From assembly GCA_037043015.1 (NCBI GenBank), contig CM073324.1, forward strand, positions 21,902,097 to 21,966,096: a stretch of DNA of 64,000 nucleotides, written 5' to 3'. A program made the translations under genes and the position numbers. This document shows positions 12,301-23,351 of the stretch, piece after piece. Under the pieces are notes generated by a model. It saw only the letters and a program-made list of their open reading frames with translations. It was not told the origin of the DNA and made no database searches. Every line of letters begins with the position of its first letter. The stretch's first letter is position 1. The stretch is from Bryum argenteum. Taxonomy: Eukaryota; Streptophyta; Bryopsida; Bryales; Bryaceae.

Positions 12301-15300
12301 GCTCGTGGACTACTGAGTCTTCGTGATCAACTCAGACAAGCCACTGAGGGATTACGGCACGAGAGTTTGAGTGTGCGGTACATGACGGCCAGTGAACTCA
12401 ACGTAGTTCTTTGTTCGCATCGGAAAGAAATTGCAGTGATGATGATTGGGGAGGATATGTTGGACGCAGATGTTGTAAGCCGTCTTGTTACTGCATTGAT
12501 GCGGGGTTGTGTAGAGGAGTCCCGCACATCTATGAACCAGAGGCTGAGAATGGCATGTGCGTTGTGTTTGGGGGAGCTTGGGGCAGTCGACCCTGTCAAG
12601 CTGCAGGTTAGCAATACTTTTTAAGTTTTCCAAGTCGTTTATCATTTGTCATAATATATAAGCACAGTCCTCCCGAAGATGCTGATAGTTGATACTGGAA
12701 TGGCAGGTGGATCTTCGTCGAAGATCAAGGATCGAGCGGACGGATGAGGATCTGGTTTTTGAATTGATCACTGAGCACTTGGCTCCCGTGCTCCGTGCTG
12801 CATCGGAAACTTATATTCAAGACATTGCAGCTTTCGCAATACAGGAATTGCTGAAGCTGAACGGGTGTCAAGCAGCAGTAGCTCTTAATGGTCGTCGATC
12901 AGGGACAGGAACAAATAGGAACGCTAATTCAAGGGCAGGGAGGCCGAATACAACCTTAAATGAATTTGGGGAAGCGACTGCGGCGACGATCGAAAGTGGT
13001 GAGAAGCTCTGGCAGAGGTTTCCAGATGACGTGAAGGAGATCATCACTCCATGCTTGACATCGAAGTTCCTTCTTAATACTAGTTATAATAAACCGCAAG
13101 GCGCATCGCAGGCACGTCCTATGTTTCGTCCTGGAATGCCATTCAGGCGGTGGATGTATCTCTGGATTAAAAGATTGATATCTCAAGCTTCGGGGCGAAG
13201 AGCAGAATTTTTCCGAGCCTGTGGAGGAGTCATGAAATTTGACATGGGAACAGCCTTATACCTCTTACCATACTTGGTGCTTAACGTTGTTTGCGATGGC
13301 TCAGAAGAAGATAGAGCTGGTGTTACAGGGGAGATTTTGATGGTTCTGAAAACTGGTGAGGATCTTATTTCTTTACTTCTCCCTTTCATTTGCACTTAGA
13401 CTTTCTTGGGAGTTCATGAGTCGTTGTGTAATCTCTTAGCATTTAACATGGTTGAGTTCTCTGTTTTAACGTCCATTGCAATACCCAGATGAGGAGATAA
13501 GAACTGAAGATGAAGACGGAGACGAAGAGCTCGGGAACTCTACACGCACTTTATCTGGACCAAATGAAGTCAGTACGCAAACAGTATTTACGCTGCTTGA
13601 TAATTTGGGCCAGTGGTTAGATGATTGCAAGCAGGGTGGTCTAATTGCACCAAGTCTCCCATCGGCTTCTACTACACCGAGCAAAGGCACTCGTGGAAGT
13701 GCTAAAGCAGAAGCACAGCAAGAAAGCATTCGAATTGCCCGCCGCTTAGAAAATGTCTCGCAGCTGTTAGCTGCCATTCCAAAACAATCTCTTGCAGGCG
13801 CATCGTTCCGGTGTCAGGCCTATGCTCGTGCTCTCCTGTACTTCGAATCACATGTTCGAGAGAAGTCTGGTGCTTTGAATCCTGCTGCAGAAAAGAGTGG
13901 CTGTTTCACAGATGAAGATGTTACTTTCCTTCTAGATATCTATAGTGGCTTGGAAGAACCAGACGGGCTTTCTGGGATCTCTCGTCTGAGGAAGTCCGCC
14001 ACTCTTCAGGACCAAATACTCATCAATGAAAAGGCTGGCAACTGGGGCGAGGCACTGACATGCTGTGAGCAAGCTTTGCAGATAAAACCAAGAAGTGTAA
14101 CTCGACATTTAGGGGTTCTTGACTGCCTCCTTAACATGGGACATTTGCAGGTACCAGAAAAACATCACCCTTCTTTAATCTTTCACTCTCTAGATTGTAC
14201 CTCATCTACTGTACCTTTTGGTAGTGCTGCTTAGATGTTGAAGGGAGCAATTTCGTCTCCTTTTATTCATTTACAAGGTCATTTACTTATACCTCCACTT
14301 GCAGTTCTTTGATCATTTCCTTGTTCTAAATGGGTGATACCTTGCAGGCTATGGTAACTCATGTTGATGGATTGAATTCACGGATGTCCAATCACACAAA
14401 AGAATGGAGTACAAAAGGCTTACAAGCGGCTTGGCGTCTAGGCCAGTGGGACCTTTTAGAAGAATATGTCAATAGAGCTGATGAAACTAGTTCGACAAAT
14501 TTTTCGGAAGGAATATCGTTTGATTTAAGTCTGGCAAAGATCTTGCAGGCTCTCCAGAGAAGGGACCAGGATGAGTTCACAAAACACTTATTGCACTGCA
14601 GAGAAACTCTTCTCGCACCATTGGGAGCAGCGAGCATGGAATCCTACTCCCGTGCTTATCCATATGTTGTGAAGCTACATATGCTGCAGGAGCTAGAGGA
14701 TTTCAGTGCGCTTGTTACCATTGACGCCGGAGGAACGACTAATTCTGTCGAAGGTCAGAGGAAACACCCGTACCTGAGGATGGAAGAGTTGATTGAAGAC
14801 TGGGAGAGTCGCCTCAAGATTACTCAGGTTAGCTCACCGTCACCCTCAACTTCCAGATGCCAAATTGAAGATGAAGATTATCATGTCAAATTTGTCACAA
14901 GAAATTACGGCTCCTTGACCAAGGCAGATATTACAGCTCAGATTTTAATTGATTATTCTGTGCATGTCTTTTTTGCAGCCTTCACTTTGGACGCGAGAAC
15001 CTATATTGGCATTACGTAGACTGGTATTCCATGAGACTGGCTTGCCAGATGAAGTAGGTGTCTGCTGGCTCCAGTATGCAAAATTGTGTCGGGAAGCTGG
15101 TCATTATGAAACTGCCAGCCGAGCTATATTGCAGGTACGAGCAAATTTATGTTCTTTCCGGGATGTATCTTATGACTGCACCTCCATATATTTGCTGACA
15201 CTCATCATCCTACTCGTGCAGGCCCAATCTGTGAGGGCTCCTAACGCTCACATGGAGATGGCGAAGCTGCTCTGGGACACACAGAAATGTCATCGAGCAA

Positions 15301-18300
15301 TAGGCGAACTTCAGCAAGCACTATCAAATCTTCCAGCGGAGGTTAGGGCTCATTTCTCTCTATAGATGTATCAATATTGCTGGCAGAACATTGTTAGCAT
15401 ACCTTATTTTTCCATATCTGTAAGCTTGAAAGATGATGCAGTTTTGAAGCAACGAACTCATCATGTTCTTAACGTTCGTGAAGGCTGTAAAGTTTTTCTA
15501 CCCGTTGTCTTCTTCTAAGTTTTCCCCTCGATTACAGGTATTAGGTGAAGCAGCAGGTGCAGCATTGGGCGGTCTCTTGGTCACTCAATCTGCTGTTCCA
15601 CAAGTCGCACCTGGACTAACTAAGAGCTCAGGTCGACCTTCTACTACCCAGTTACGCAGAGACAAAGAGCTTGATGCGGCCAAAATACTATTGCTTTTAG
15701 CACGCTGGGTACATCATACCGGGCAAATGCAGAAAAAGGACGTCCTCAGTCTTTATTCTCAAGTTCGTGGTCTGAAGCCTCAATGGGAGAAGGGCTACTT
15801 TTCAGTTGCCAAATACTATGACGACTTATTAGTCGATGCAAGGAGAAGGCAAGAAGAGAATCAAGATGGATCCGGCGATTCTGTCTCGGTACGTGTTACT
15901 TGTGCATGTTGACTTTAACTGGCCCTAGGCCTCTTCCTTCGCACATATAACTGCGTAGTCCCTTGATTGAGATTGTGCAGTTTCCAGTATTTTAAAACCC
16001 CTCCGAATTGTTTCAGAAAGGCAAGCAGAAGCGGCATGCTCCAGCAGATGAACCGTGGTGGTCCTATCTTCCGCATGCTCTTCTTTTCTATGCTAAAGGG
16101 CTCCATAAAGGGCATCGGTGCCTTTTTCAAGCCCTTCCACGTTTGCTGACTCTCTGGTTCGAGTTTGGAACACATTTTCGTGGAGATGCTCTGGCTACCA
16201 AACAAGTGAAGACAGTATTTGGAGGAGTACGTTCCACAGCCATTCCTACGTGTTGCAAGTATTTAAATACAAGATAATCATTATAATATGTTGTCCTGCC
16301 TGTTAGCTTGTGTCAAGACTTACTGGTTGTCTTATGGCCTTACAATCTGCCTGTTGGCTTTTAGACAATGAGCATAATGAGAGGCTGCCTCAAGGATCTT
16401 CCAGCTTATCAATGGTTGACAGCACTTTCGCAACTGGTATCAAGGATATGCCATCAGAACGAAATGCTGGTGCAGTTAGTCAAGCAAATAATCATCTATG
16501 TTCTTCAGGTGACTGTTCGAAACTACCTGGATCTATCAACTGTTTCGGCTATTGCTTCAAGCTAATCCTCGTATATATGAAGCCGTTCATACCTTCGAGT
16601 TCCCTTAATATTTCCTAGTGACCGAAGTGATCATTTCTGAATAAAGTATTTACCAATCCTTTTGTTGACAGGTATATCCTCAACAAGCCTTATGGACAAT
16701 GGCGGCAGTATCGAAGTCCACCGTAGCAGCCAGACGTGAAGCAGCAGCTGAGATAATTCAACAGGCAAAGAATGATGGTGCAACTAAGGACAAACCGTTG
16801 TTTCAGCAGTTTGCAGTGCTGATTGATCAGATGATCAAGCTGTCATTCTACTCAGGCCAGGCTAAGTCCAAGACAGTGAATATACAGTCGGAGTTTGGCG
16901 CCCTGAAACGCATGATGCCTGTGGGTGTCATCATGCCTCTTCAGAAAGCCCTGACAGTGAGTCTTCCTGCCGATGGGCTGTCGAATACCAAATACAATCC
17001 TTTTCCTGCTGGTGATTATCCGACCATTTCGGGAATCATGGATGAGGTTGAGATACTTGCCTCGCTGCAGCGACCCAAAAAGGTATGTATATAAATGCTT
17101 GCAACCATAATCTCCCGTAGCTTTCTTTGAAACATTCAGATTCTTTTTGAGCTCTATCTTGAATCTATTGTAGTATTGTAGTCGACATGTTTGCATGTGA
17201 ACCCGTCAAACTATGTAGTGATCTTTGGGCGTCCAAACTATTCGTGAACGTAGACTCTTGTTGATATTGTGGGCAATGGATGCAGGTGGTTCTGTTAGGC
17301 AGTGATGGGACTGAGCATCCCTTTTTATGTAAGCCGAAAGACGATCTGCGAAAGGATGCACGTATGATGGAGTTCACAACGATGATAAACCGGCTTCTTT
17401 CGAAAGATGCTAAGAGCAGACGACGGAAACTATATGTGCGCACCTTCGCAGTCATTCCACTCACGGAAGATTGTGGAATGATCGAGTGGGTGCTACACAC
17501 AAGAGGTTTACGGCACATATTGCAAGACATTTACGTAGCGGCAGGGAAGTTCGATCGGCAGAAAACCAACCCTCTGATAAAACGCTTGTATGATCAGCAA
17601 GGTGCGCAAGGGGAGGCAGAAGTATTCCAAAACAAAGTGCTGCCGATGTTTCCCCCAGTTTTCCACCGCTGGTTTCTTAACATGTTTCCTGAGCCTGCCG
17701 CTTGGTTTCGAGCTCGGATTGCTTACGCGCACACCACTGCCGTCTGGTCTATGGTGGGACATATCGTTGGCCTTGGAGATCGACATGGTGAAAACATTCT
17801 GTTTGATTCTACCACTGGTGACTGTGTTCACGTTGATTTCAGTTGTCTTTTTGACAAGGGGCTCTCTCTGGAGAAGCCTGAGGTCGTGCCGTTTCGTCTC
17901 ACTCAGGTTTGAGCCTCACCCATGTCGAAGTTAATTGCTTTCACCTTGACATGTCACATGGCCTTTGCTATTGGTAACAAGTTTTTTACTCAAACAGATT
18001 CTGCAGTGGCTGTATGTACTTAAGGCACTTCTGGTTATGGTTTTGCTCAACGATTTCTTAATCCTTGTTTGTTAGCAACATCTTGAACGTGTTCTAACAG
18101 GCTTGTGAACGGTGGCATTGCTTCAGAATATGGTAGATGGATTGGGTATCACGGGGTACGAAGGAGTGTTTCTTCGTGTTTGTGAGATCACGTTAAGCAT
18201 ATTGAGAGCACACCGGGAAACACTCGTCAGCGTTCTGGAGACATTCATTCACGATCCTCTTGTTGAATGGACCAAGTCACATAAGTCGAGTGGCGTTGAG

Positions 18301-18716
18301 GTGCAGAATCCACATGCGCAGGTAATAGTTTTCGCTGCACACTTTCTAATCTTCATCATCAATAACTCATCTGCTATCAATACTGAGTCTTTGACCTGCC
18401 ACTTCTCTCGTATCAGGACTTAAGCATCAAATAATGAGTGTAACTAATTCCGTTGAAGGAGTACTAATCTTCAATGATACCTTTGTAGCTTTTAAAGAGT
18501 AATGAAAGCAAGTTGTGGCATTGCTCATTCTCGCTTGTTTTGGTGCAGCGTGCAATAGCGAACATTGAGGCGCGTTTACAGGGGGTGGTGGTTGGCGTTG
18601 GGGCTGCACCTTCACTTCCTCTGTCAGTAGAAGGCCAAGCCCACCGCCTGATAGCTGAGGCTGTCTCTCATAGCAATCTCTCCAAAATGTACATATGGTG
18701 GATGGCATGGTTTTAA
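6358..18716 (+). CDS. ATR: ATR checkpoint kinase (PIKK family), multi-exon gene
   Basis: Serine/threonine kinase that senses RPA-coated single-stranded DNA in the nucleus and starts the S/G2 checkpoint. The chosen start (MADLFALLRDLGEQ) opens the first exon (6358-6514). Early exons lie at 6853-6997, 7104-7216, 7288-7625, 7704-7828, 7941-8085 and 8331-8993, joined by GT-AG introns in compatible phase. Helical HEAT repeats fill the N-terminal half, with a likely UME region around 11.58-11.90 kb and the FAT region from about 13.5 to 16.6 kb. The kinase exon (17,286-17,906) shows the catalytic loop GLGDRHGENILFD and the DFG-equivalent HVDFSCLFDKG. The next exon (18,127-18,321) starts NMVDGLGITGYEGVF. 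The last (18,549-18,716) carries FATC and ends KMYIWWMAWF, as plant ATR does. No break is evident. About 30 exons are expected; some middle exon borders (for example around 9.15-9.25 kb) are uncertain. Confidence 0.95.
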
Positions 18717-19383
18717 TTCTTACTAATTTAGCAAGTGATATTTGAAGGTGAGGGGTGCGGAATAAATTCGAAGCATTCTCTGTCTTTGAGTATGTATTTC
18801 TACTCATACTGTAACATAATTATGTTGGATGATGGTGGCATGGTTTAGAGGGGATTGTCATTCATAATTGCTACACTATCAATTTATGGGTTTACATGTA
18901 TTCATGCTAAGATAGTAGCTAAGATATATCATTAGCGAATCAGGTCACTCTACATAGTGTAGTACTGAAGCGTGTTCACATATGTACCAGGGAGAGAACT
19001 TTGCAAAGAGGTTCTACTCAAAAACCCCATTTACACACAGCTGGTTGGTTTGGCTCAAACCGGTTGGTTACGTAGTCAGCTGGCCGGTTGGTTAGGTAAT
19101 TTGCCTTTTTAGTCTTTTTTGCTGCACTATTGTGAACACTCAGGTAGCCTGTGACACTTTTCAGAAAGTAAAAGTAAAGGTGATCATTTACTTTTCCCCA
19201 AATAACATTGTTCCTTTGAAACTTCTCCGCAATCAGAGCCTGTGTTTACGTGTTGGCCTAGTGCAAGCTCAAACTTGATATTGATAACATGGTTGCTAAG
19301 TAAAGCTAGATCATGAGCCATGAGCATTAAGCGGCTAGTAGAAACTCGAGCGGTGAGATTACGAGAAGGAAGATTTATACTAA
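18717..19383. other. ATR 3' flank
   Basis: Probable ATR 3' UTR and spacer before the Harbinger insertion. It is AT-rich, with a short patch of repeated GGTTGGTT/CCGGTTGG around 19,040-19,095. No gene or small RNA is recognised. Confidence 0.4.
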
Positions 19384-19609
19384 GGGCCGATTTACACCTA
19401 GGGGCCGGGCCAAGTTTTCTTGGGGCCAATTGCTTGAAATTTCAGCCCGTTTTTGGGTTGGGGCTGGCCTCAAGTCCTCATTATAATATGATTAGAATGG
19501 GGGCCGATTTTCCCATATGTAATGGCCTTTGGGCCAAGAAGCCGGGCCAATTCAATAAAGTCCAAAAAAATTCAGCACTTCTCTCTCTTTTCATTGGCAT
19601 TTTTTCAAG

Positions 19610-21078
19610 ATGGATGAACGAAGGCATAAGGTTTTAGTGGCTCTTGTGTTCTTCATGGCCGTGCGACATGTTATGGCGGTTATTGCAATATTGCAAAAAC
19701 TTGCTTTGAACCAACCTTATGGTGTGATGGCGATGGTTTTTGCTATGATGGTTGTGGAGGGTAGTGCTTCTAGGAGGACACGGAGCATTTGGATGTATGA
19801 CCAAAGCAATGTTTTTGCGGACAAATTATTATTTGAAAGCTATTCGGTTCGGTTATTCAAGCAACATACAAGGTTACTTCCAGAAACTTTTGATTACCTG
19901 TGTGGCGTTTTATCTCCTTCTTTGAGACGTGAAGATACAAAATTCAAAGTAGCAATTCCTCTTAGAAACCGGGTTGCTCTTTCATTGAATAGACTTAGTA
20001 GTGGGAATTCATTACGTGGTTGTGCTGAAATATATGGCATTCATGAAAGCATCGCATCTATCACTGTTAGAGACTTTTGTGCAGCAATGGAGAAGCATTT
20101 GAAACCATTAGTAATTGAGAAATTATCTAGAAATTCTTTGTGTAGAATTGCACCCGAATTTGAGGATCTTAGGGGATTGCCTTATGTTATGGGAGCAGTT
20201 GATGGAAGCCAGATACCTATCATTGCCCCCCCTATAGATCCTACTTTGTATTATTGTAGAAAAGGTTTTTATTCGGCTCTACTTCAAGGCATAGTTGATA
20301 GCAAATGCAAGTTCTGGGATTAAGATTTTGGATGGGTTGGGCGCTGCTATGATTGGACTTTGTTCCAAAATTCAGATATTGGGGAAAGAGTGATGAAGGG
20401 TGAGTTATTACCTTATAAATCAATTGGTGATGCGGCTTATCCAATGAGGCTGTGGTTTTATTCTCCTTTCAAAGGTGAAAAGGAAGGATTACCTAGGCGC
20501 ATTGGAACTTTATTCAATCATCAACAAGAATGGCTGTAGAGAGGGCGTTTGGAACATTAAAAGGGAGGTGGAGGATTTTATTGAAGAGGATTGACATGCC
20601 TCTTCGAAATGCACCGAATGTGATTACAAGCTGCATTTGTCTTCATAATATGTGTATCATACACCAAGACAAGTTCGATGATGAATGGGCCAAGGAAGGA
20701 GAGAGGATAATGCAAACGGAAAGTAGAAATCAGCTAGGAGATTTGGGGAATTCTGATATTTTCATGGCCGCTACACAAGCTGCAAAGGAGATGAAGAGAT
20801 ATTTGAGAATGAAGGAGGTTGAAGCTGGAAATATGCTGTTTGAAGACCTTAAAGGAACCGAGGTGAATGGAAATGATGGTGTAGAAGAAGAAGAAGAATT
20901 GAGTGCTGAAATTGTAGAAACGAAGATAGACAAGGAAGCTAGGATTAAAAATATGCTTGTGCAAGCTACACAAGCTCATGGATTACTAGCTCAATCGTTT
21001 TGGAAAGCACACTTGAGGATGGAAGGAAAAGTTCTCTTCCCCCGAGACTATGATGCAACTGATTCGGAAGAGGAGTAA
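19610..21078 (+). CDS. Harbinger DDE transposase (DDE_Tnp4/HARBI1 type), disrupted
   Basis: Catalyses cut-and-paste transposition of the surrounding element. The first block (19,610-20,323) starts MDERRHKVLVALVFFMAV and contains the helix-turn-helix-like stretch SLNRLSSGNSLRGCAEIYGI and the first catalytic Asp in VMGAVDGSQIPI. A TAA stop interrupts the frame after SKCKFWD. The same frame then continues with DFGWVGRCYDWTLFQNS, where the second acidic residue lies. A +1 shift near 20,525 leads into MAVERAFGTLKGRWRILLKR, which holds the catalytic Glu, and the frame ends at 21,078. The acidic C-terminus ends DATDSEEE. One stop and one shift suggest the gene is recently inactive, although a sequencing error at either point is possible. 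It is converged upon by the Myb/SANT gene. Confidence 0.88.
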
Positions 21079-21080
21079 TT

Positions 21081-22350
21081 CTACAATTTGTCTATGAGCC
21101 TATCCATTTGCCGTTCTACCTTCTGAAGTAGAGCATTTGTCTCTTGAAAATTCTGAACCATGACCAAACAGTTTTCGGCCATTTTAATAAAAACTCCGTA
21201 GCATTGCTCCTGAAAACTCTTCTTGTCGCCTTTGATTGCTGAATTCGGAGTTGGAAGTGGACTTTCCTTTGAATGTAGATCGTTGTCAATGTCGATGGTG
21301 TTGTCGTCGCTTATAGCTGAATTGTTAGCGGGTGCGGTAACATGTTTCATTATGGTACCGGTTTGATGCCACCACTGATCAAAAGAGTCGTAAAACTTAC
21401 ATGCGTGGCGGTCTGATCCTGAAATGCCATTAGCCAATTTGTCTTCTTTGTACAATTCGTACAAAGAATTGAACTTCTTCTTGCTAGCCTCGGCAGTCCG
21501 GTTAAGTCCTGGAATAACTGCAATTAAACGTGCATGTAACCGGAACCAAGTGTCTATGCCTGCACATCACATTCATGGAGAGAAAACACAGTAAAAAACA
21601 TGATTCGGCCTTCATTCGGGCTCCGAAATGGCCAAATCTTGAAATGCACTGTTTGACATCTAGTGGGAAGAAAGGAAGGCTTGAGGATCTCCGAAAGAGT
21701 CTCTGTTCGCGCCCGCGAGGTGAGAGTTTCAAACCCCCCGGCGCCGCTAATACCACCCTCCACCGGCTAAGGTATAGCCCTGGGGGAAAGGGGGGGCTCG
21801 GGGGGCGAGAGGCCAAGGCCAAGGCCTTTAAAAGGCCAAATTGGCCAAATCAGGAATCGATTTTTTTAAAAAAAATTCACAATTTCAAAAAAATCTCACC
21901 TTGTTTCTTGGCGTTCTTCAAAAATTTGGGCTCCATCTCTCCCCTCAATGCAATCATCGTCTCGACGTCACAGTCCTTCCAATTCTTTGCGGCAGATTCG
22001 TTCTCGTCTTCTTTCTTCACATTCTTCTTCTTGGTGGGTTTTTTGGCAATAGTAGAAGCGGCTTTCTTCTTCTTTGGTGCCGATGGACCCACAATTCATA
22101 CATCCTCATCTTCTTCTACACTCTTTCTTTTCTGATCTCTAACAAGCAAGTCCATCAACAACGGGGGAGGAGGAGGAATAGGAGTTTCTAGAGGTGCTTG
22201 AAAAAATCCGGAAATTCTTCCACTACCTAGTTGTTGCTGCAAAGGAGTTTGAAAGGGCTGAAAAGCATGAACTTCGGCACTTTCATACCTTTGCATTCCC
22301 TCATACCCTTCACTAGATGCCCATCCACTCCTCTCTACAGATCCCTCCAT
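21081..22350 (-). CDS. Harbinger Myb/SANT-like DNA-binding protein, two exons
   Basis: The accessory protein that in Harbinger elements binds the transposase and the TIRs. Exon 1 runs from MEGSVERSGWASSEGYEGM (22,350) down to about 21,897. It holds a proline run, a lysine-rich nuclear-signal stretch (GPSAPKKKKAASTIAKKPTK) and the SANT start NWKDCDVETMIALRGEMEPK. A GT donor after KNAKKQ is followed by an intron with its AG acceptor near 21,563. Exon 2 reads IDTWFRLHARLIAVIPGLNR, then YKEDKLANGISGSDRHACKF, and ends LLQKVERQMDRLIDKL at 21,081. A TGA lies in frame at 22,093-22,095, between EEDEDV and IVGPSAP, so the gene is probably no longer fully functional. Its stop nearly abuts the transposase stop (tail to tail). 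Confidence 0.8.
21640..21830 (-). mobile_element. Possible tRNA-derived SINE inside the Myb/SANT intron
   Basis: A GC-rich block sits within the AT-rich intron. On the minus strand it contains an A-box-like TAGCCGGTGGAGG followed about 45 bp later by a B-box-like GGTTTGAAACTC and then CTCACCTCGCGGG, the order expected for an internal RNA polymerase III promoter. No clear target duplication or A-rich tail could be fixed, so the borders are approximate. Confidence 0.35.
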
Positions 22351-22801
22351 GCTATCCTAGAAAATGCAGCAAAAAAATTGACAAGCACAAAAAATTTCAG
22401 AAAAACAAGCACAAGTGAGAGAAGAAGAGAGGAGGAGGGCGAGAGACAATGGAGGATGAATTAGGGATGCAGAAAGGAGCCGTTCAGATCTTCGCAAAAA
22501 CGGACGGATTTGATTTGGTGAAAAAAAAATGTTTTTAAAAAAAAAAAGTTTTTTTAGACAAATCTGACATTGGCCCCGAGGCCAAGAATTGGCCTTCCAT
22601 TCTCGGTGCACCCAATTCACCGAGCTCGGGCCATGTCAGAACTTGCATTTCTTGATTAAAAAAATTCTGCCACCAAATTGGCCCGGCCTCTAGGTATAAG
22701 GGGGTTGGGCCTAATTTTTGCCTTTCGGCCAATCACGAGTGAGGATTTCAGCCCTCAAAGGGGCTGAATTGGCCCGTCCCCTACGTGTAAATCGGCCCTA
22801 A

Positions 22802-23351
22802 ATATTCAAAAAGGAGATTGATTTTATAGATACATAGCTACTTTTCCAAAATCTCATGTGTGGATGTGAAAGCCTATTACCGTGGGAACAATAGCCTAAA
22901 ACCGTGCACCAATGTAACATGTAGAAGATCGTGCCACCCGTCAGGTGCCATATCATATAGATTCAATGTAAATTATCTCCTAGAAAAGGAAATTCATAGA
23001 AAGAAGTTGTGATTTGCAAATCAATAAAAGAGGACCTTAAGATACAAAATATACATATATGTTTTAATTTCTTCAAGGATGAGTACGTAGTATAGATTAT
23101 TGATCCAGAATTATAGGAATCTTAAAAAAAGTCTTGATCAAATAGGATACTATAGTTGACAAAATCATGTAATATCTAAATATTTGTATTCTATGAACAA
23201 TACATATATAAAAATAACGTTATGTATGAAAATAAAATCAGCTAAATGAATCAACTACTGAGCCGATTGTAGCAGGTGGATGACCTCCCGATAGATCCAA
23301 GTTGGTGCATGCATGAAGACACCCCTTCTGTAGTCGAGTTTGCAGTAGTAC
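22802..23351. other. AT-rich spacer
   Basis: No gene or repeat boundary is recognised between the Harbinger element and the MULE remnant. Confidence 0.35.

Larger units (their letters stand above)
19384..22798 (+). mobile_element. PIF/Harbinger DNA transposon, complete ends
   Basis: The 3415-bp element is bounded by near-perfect TIRs of about 28 bp: the left begins GGGCCGATTTACACCTAG and the inverted right end begins GGGCCGATTTACACGTAG, with only two visible mismatches. The trinucleotide TAA directly flanks both sides (19,381-19,383 and 22,799-22,801), the classic Harbinger target duplication (TWA). Inside are a plus-strand DDE transposase and a minus-strand Myb/SANT protein, the standard two-gene layout of this superfamily. 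The TIRs are well preserved and coding damage is light, so the insertion looks fairly young. Confidence 0.92.

Noticed and set aside
16118-16306. Many short frames overlapping the ATR exons on both strands
   Set aside because: They lie in other frames over exons that translate to ATR with correct splice phase, and they show no motif of their own.
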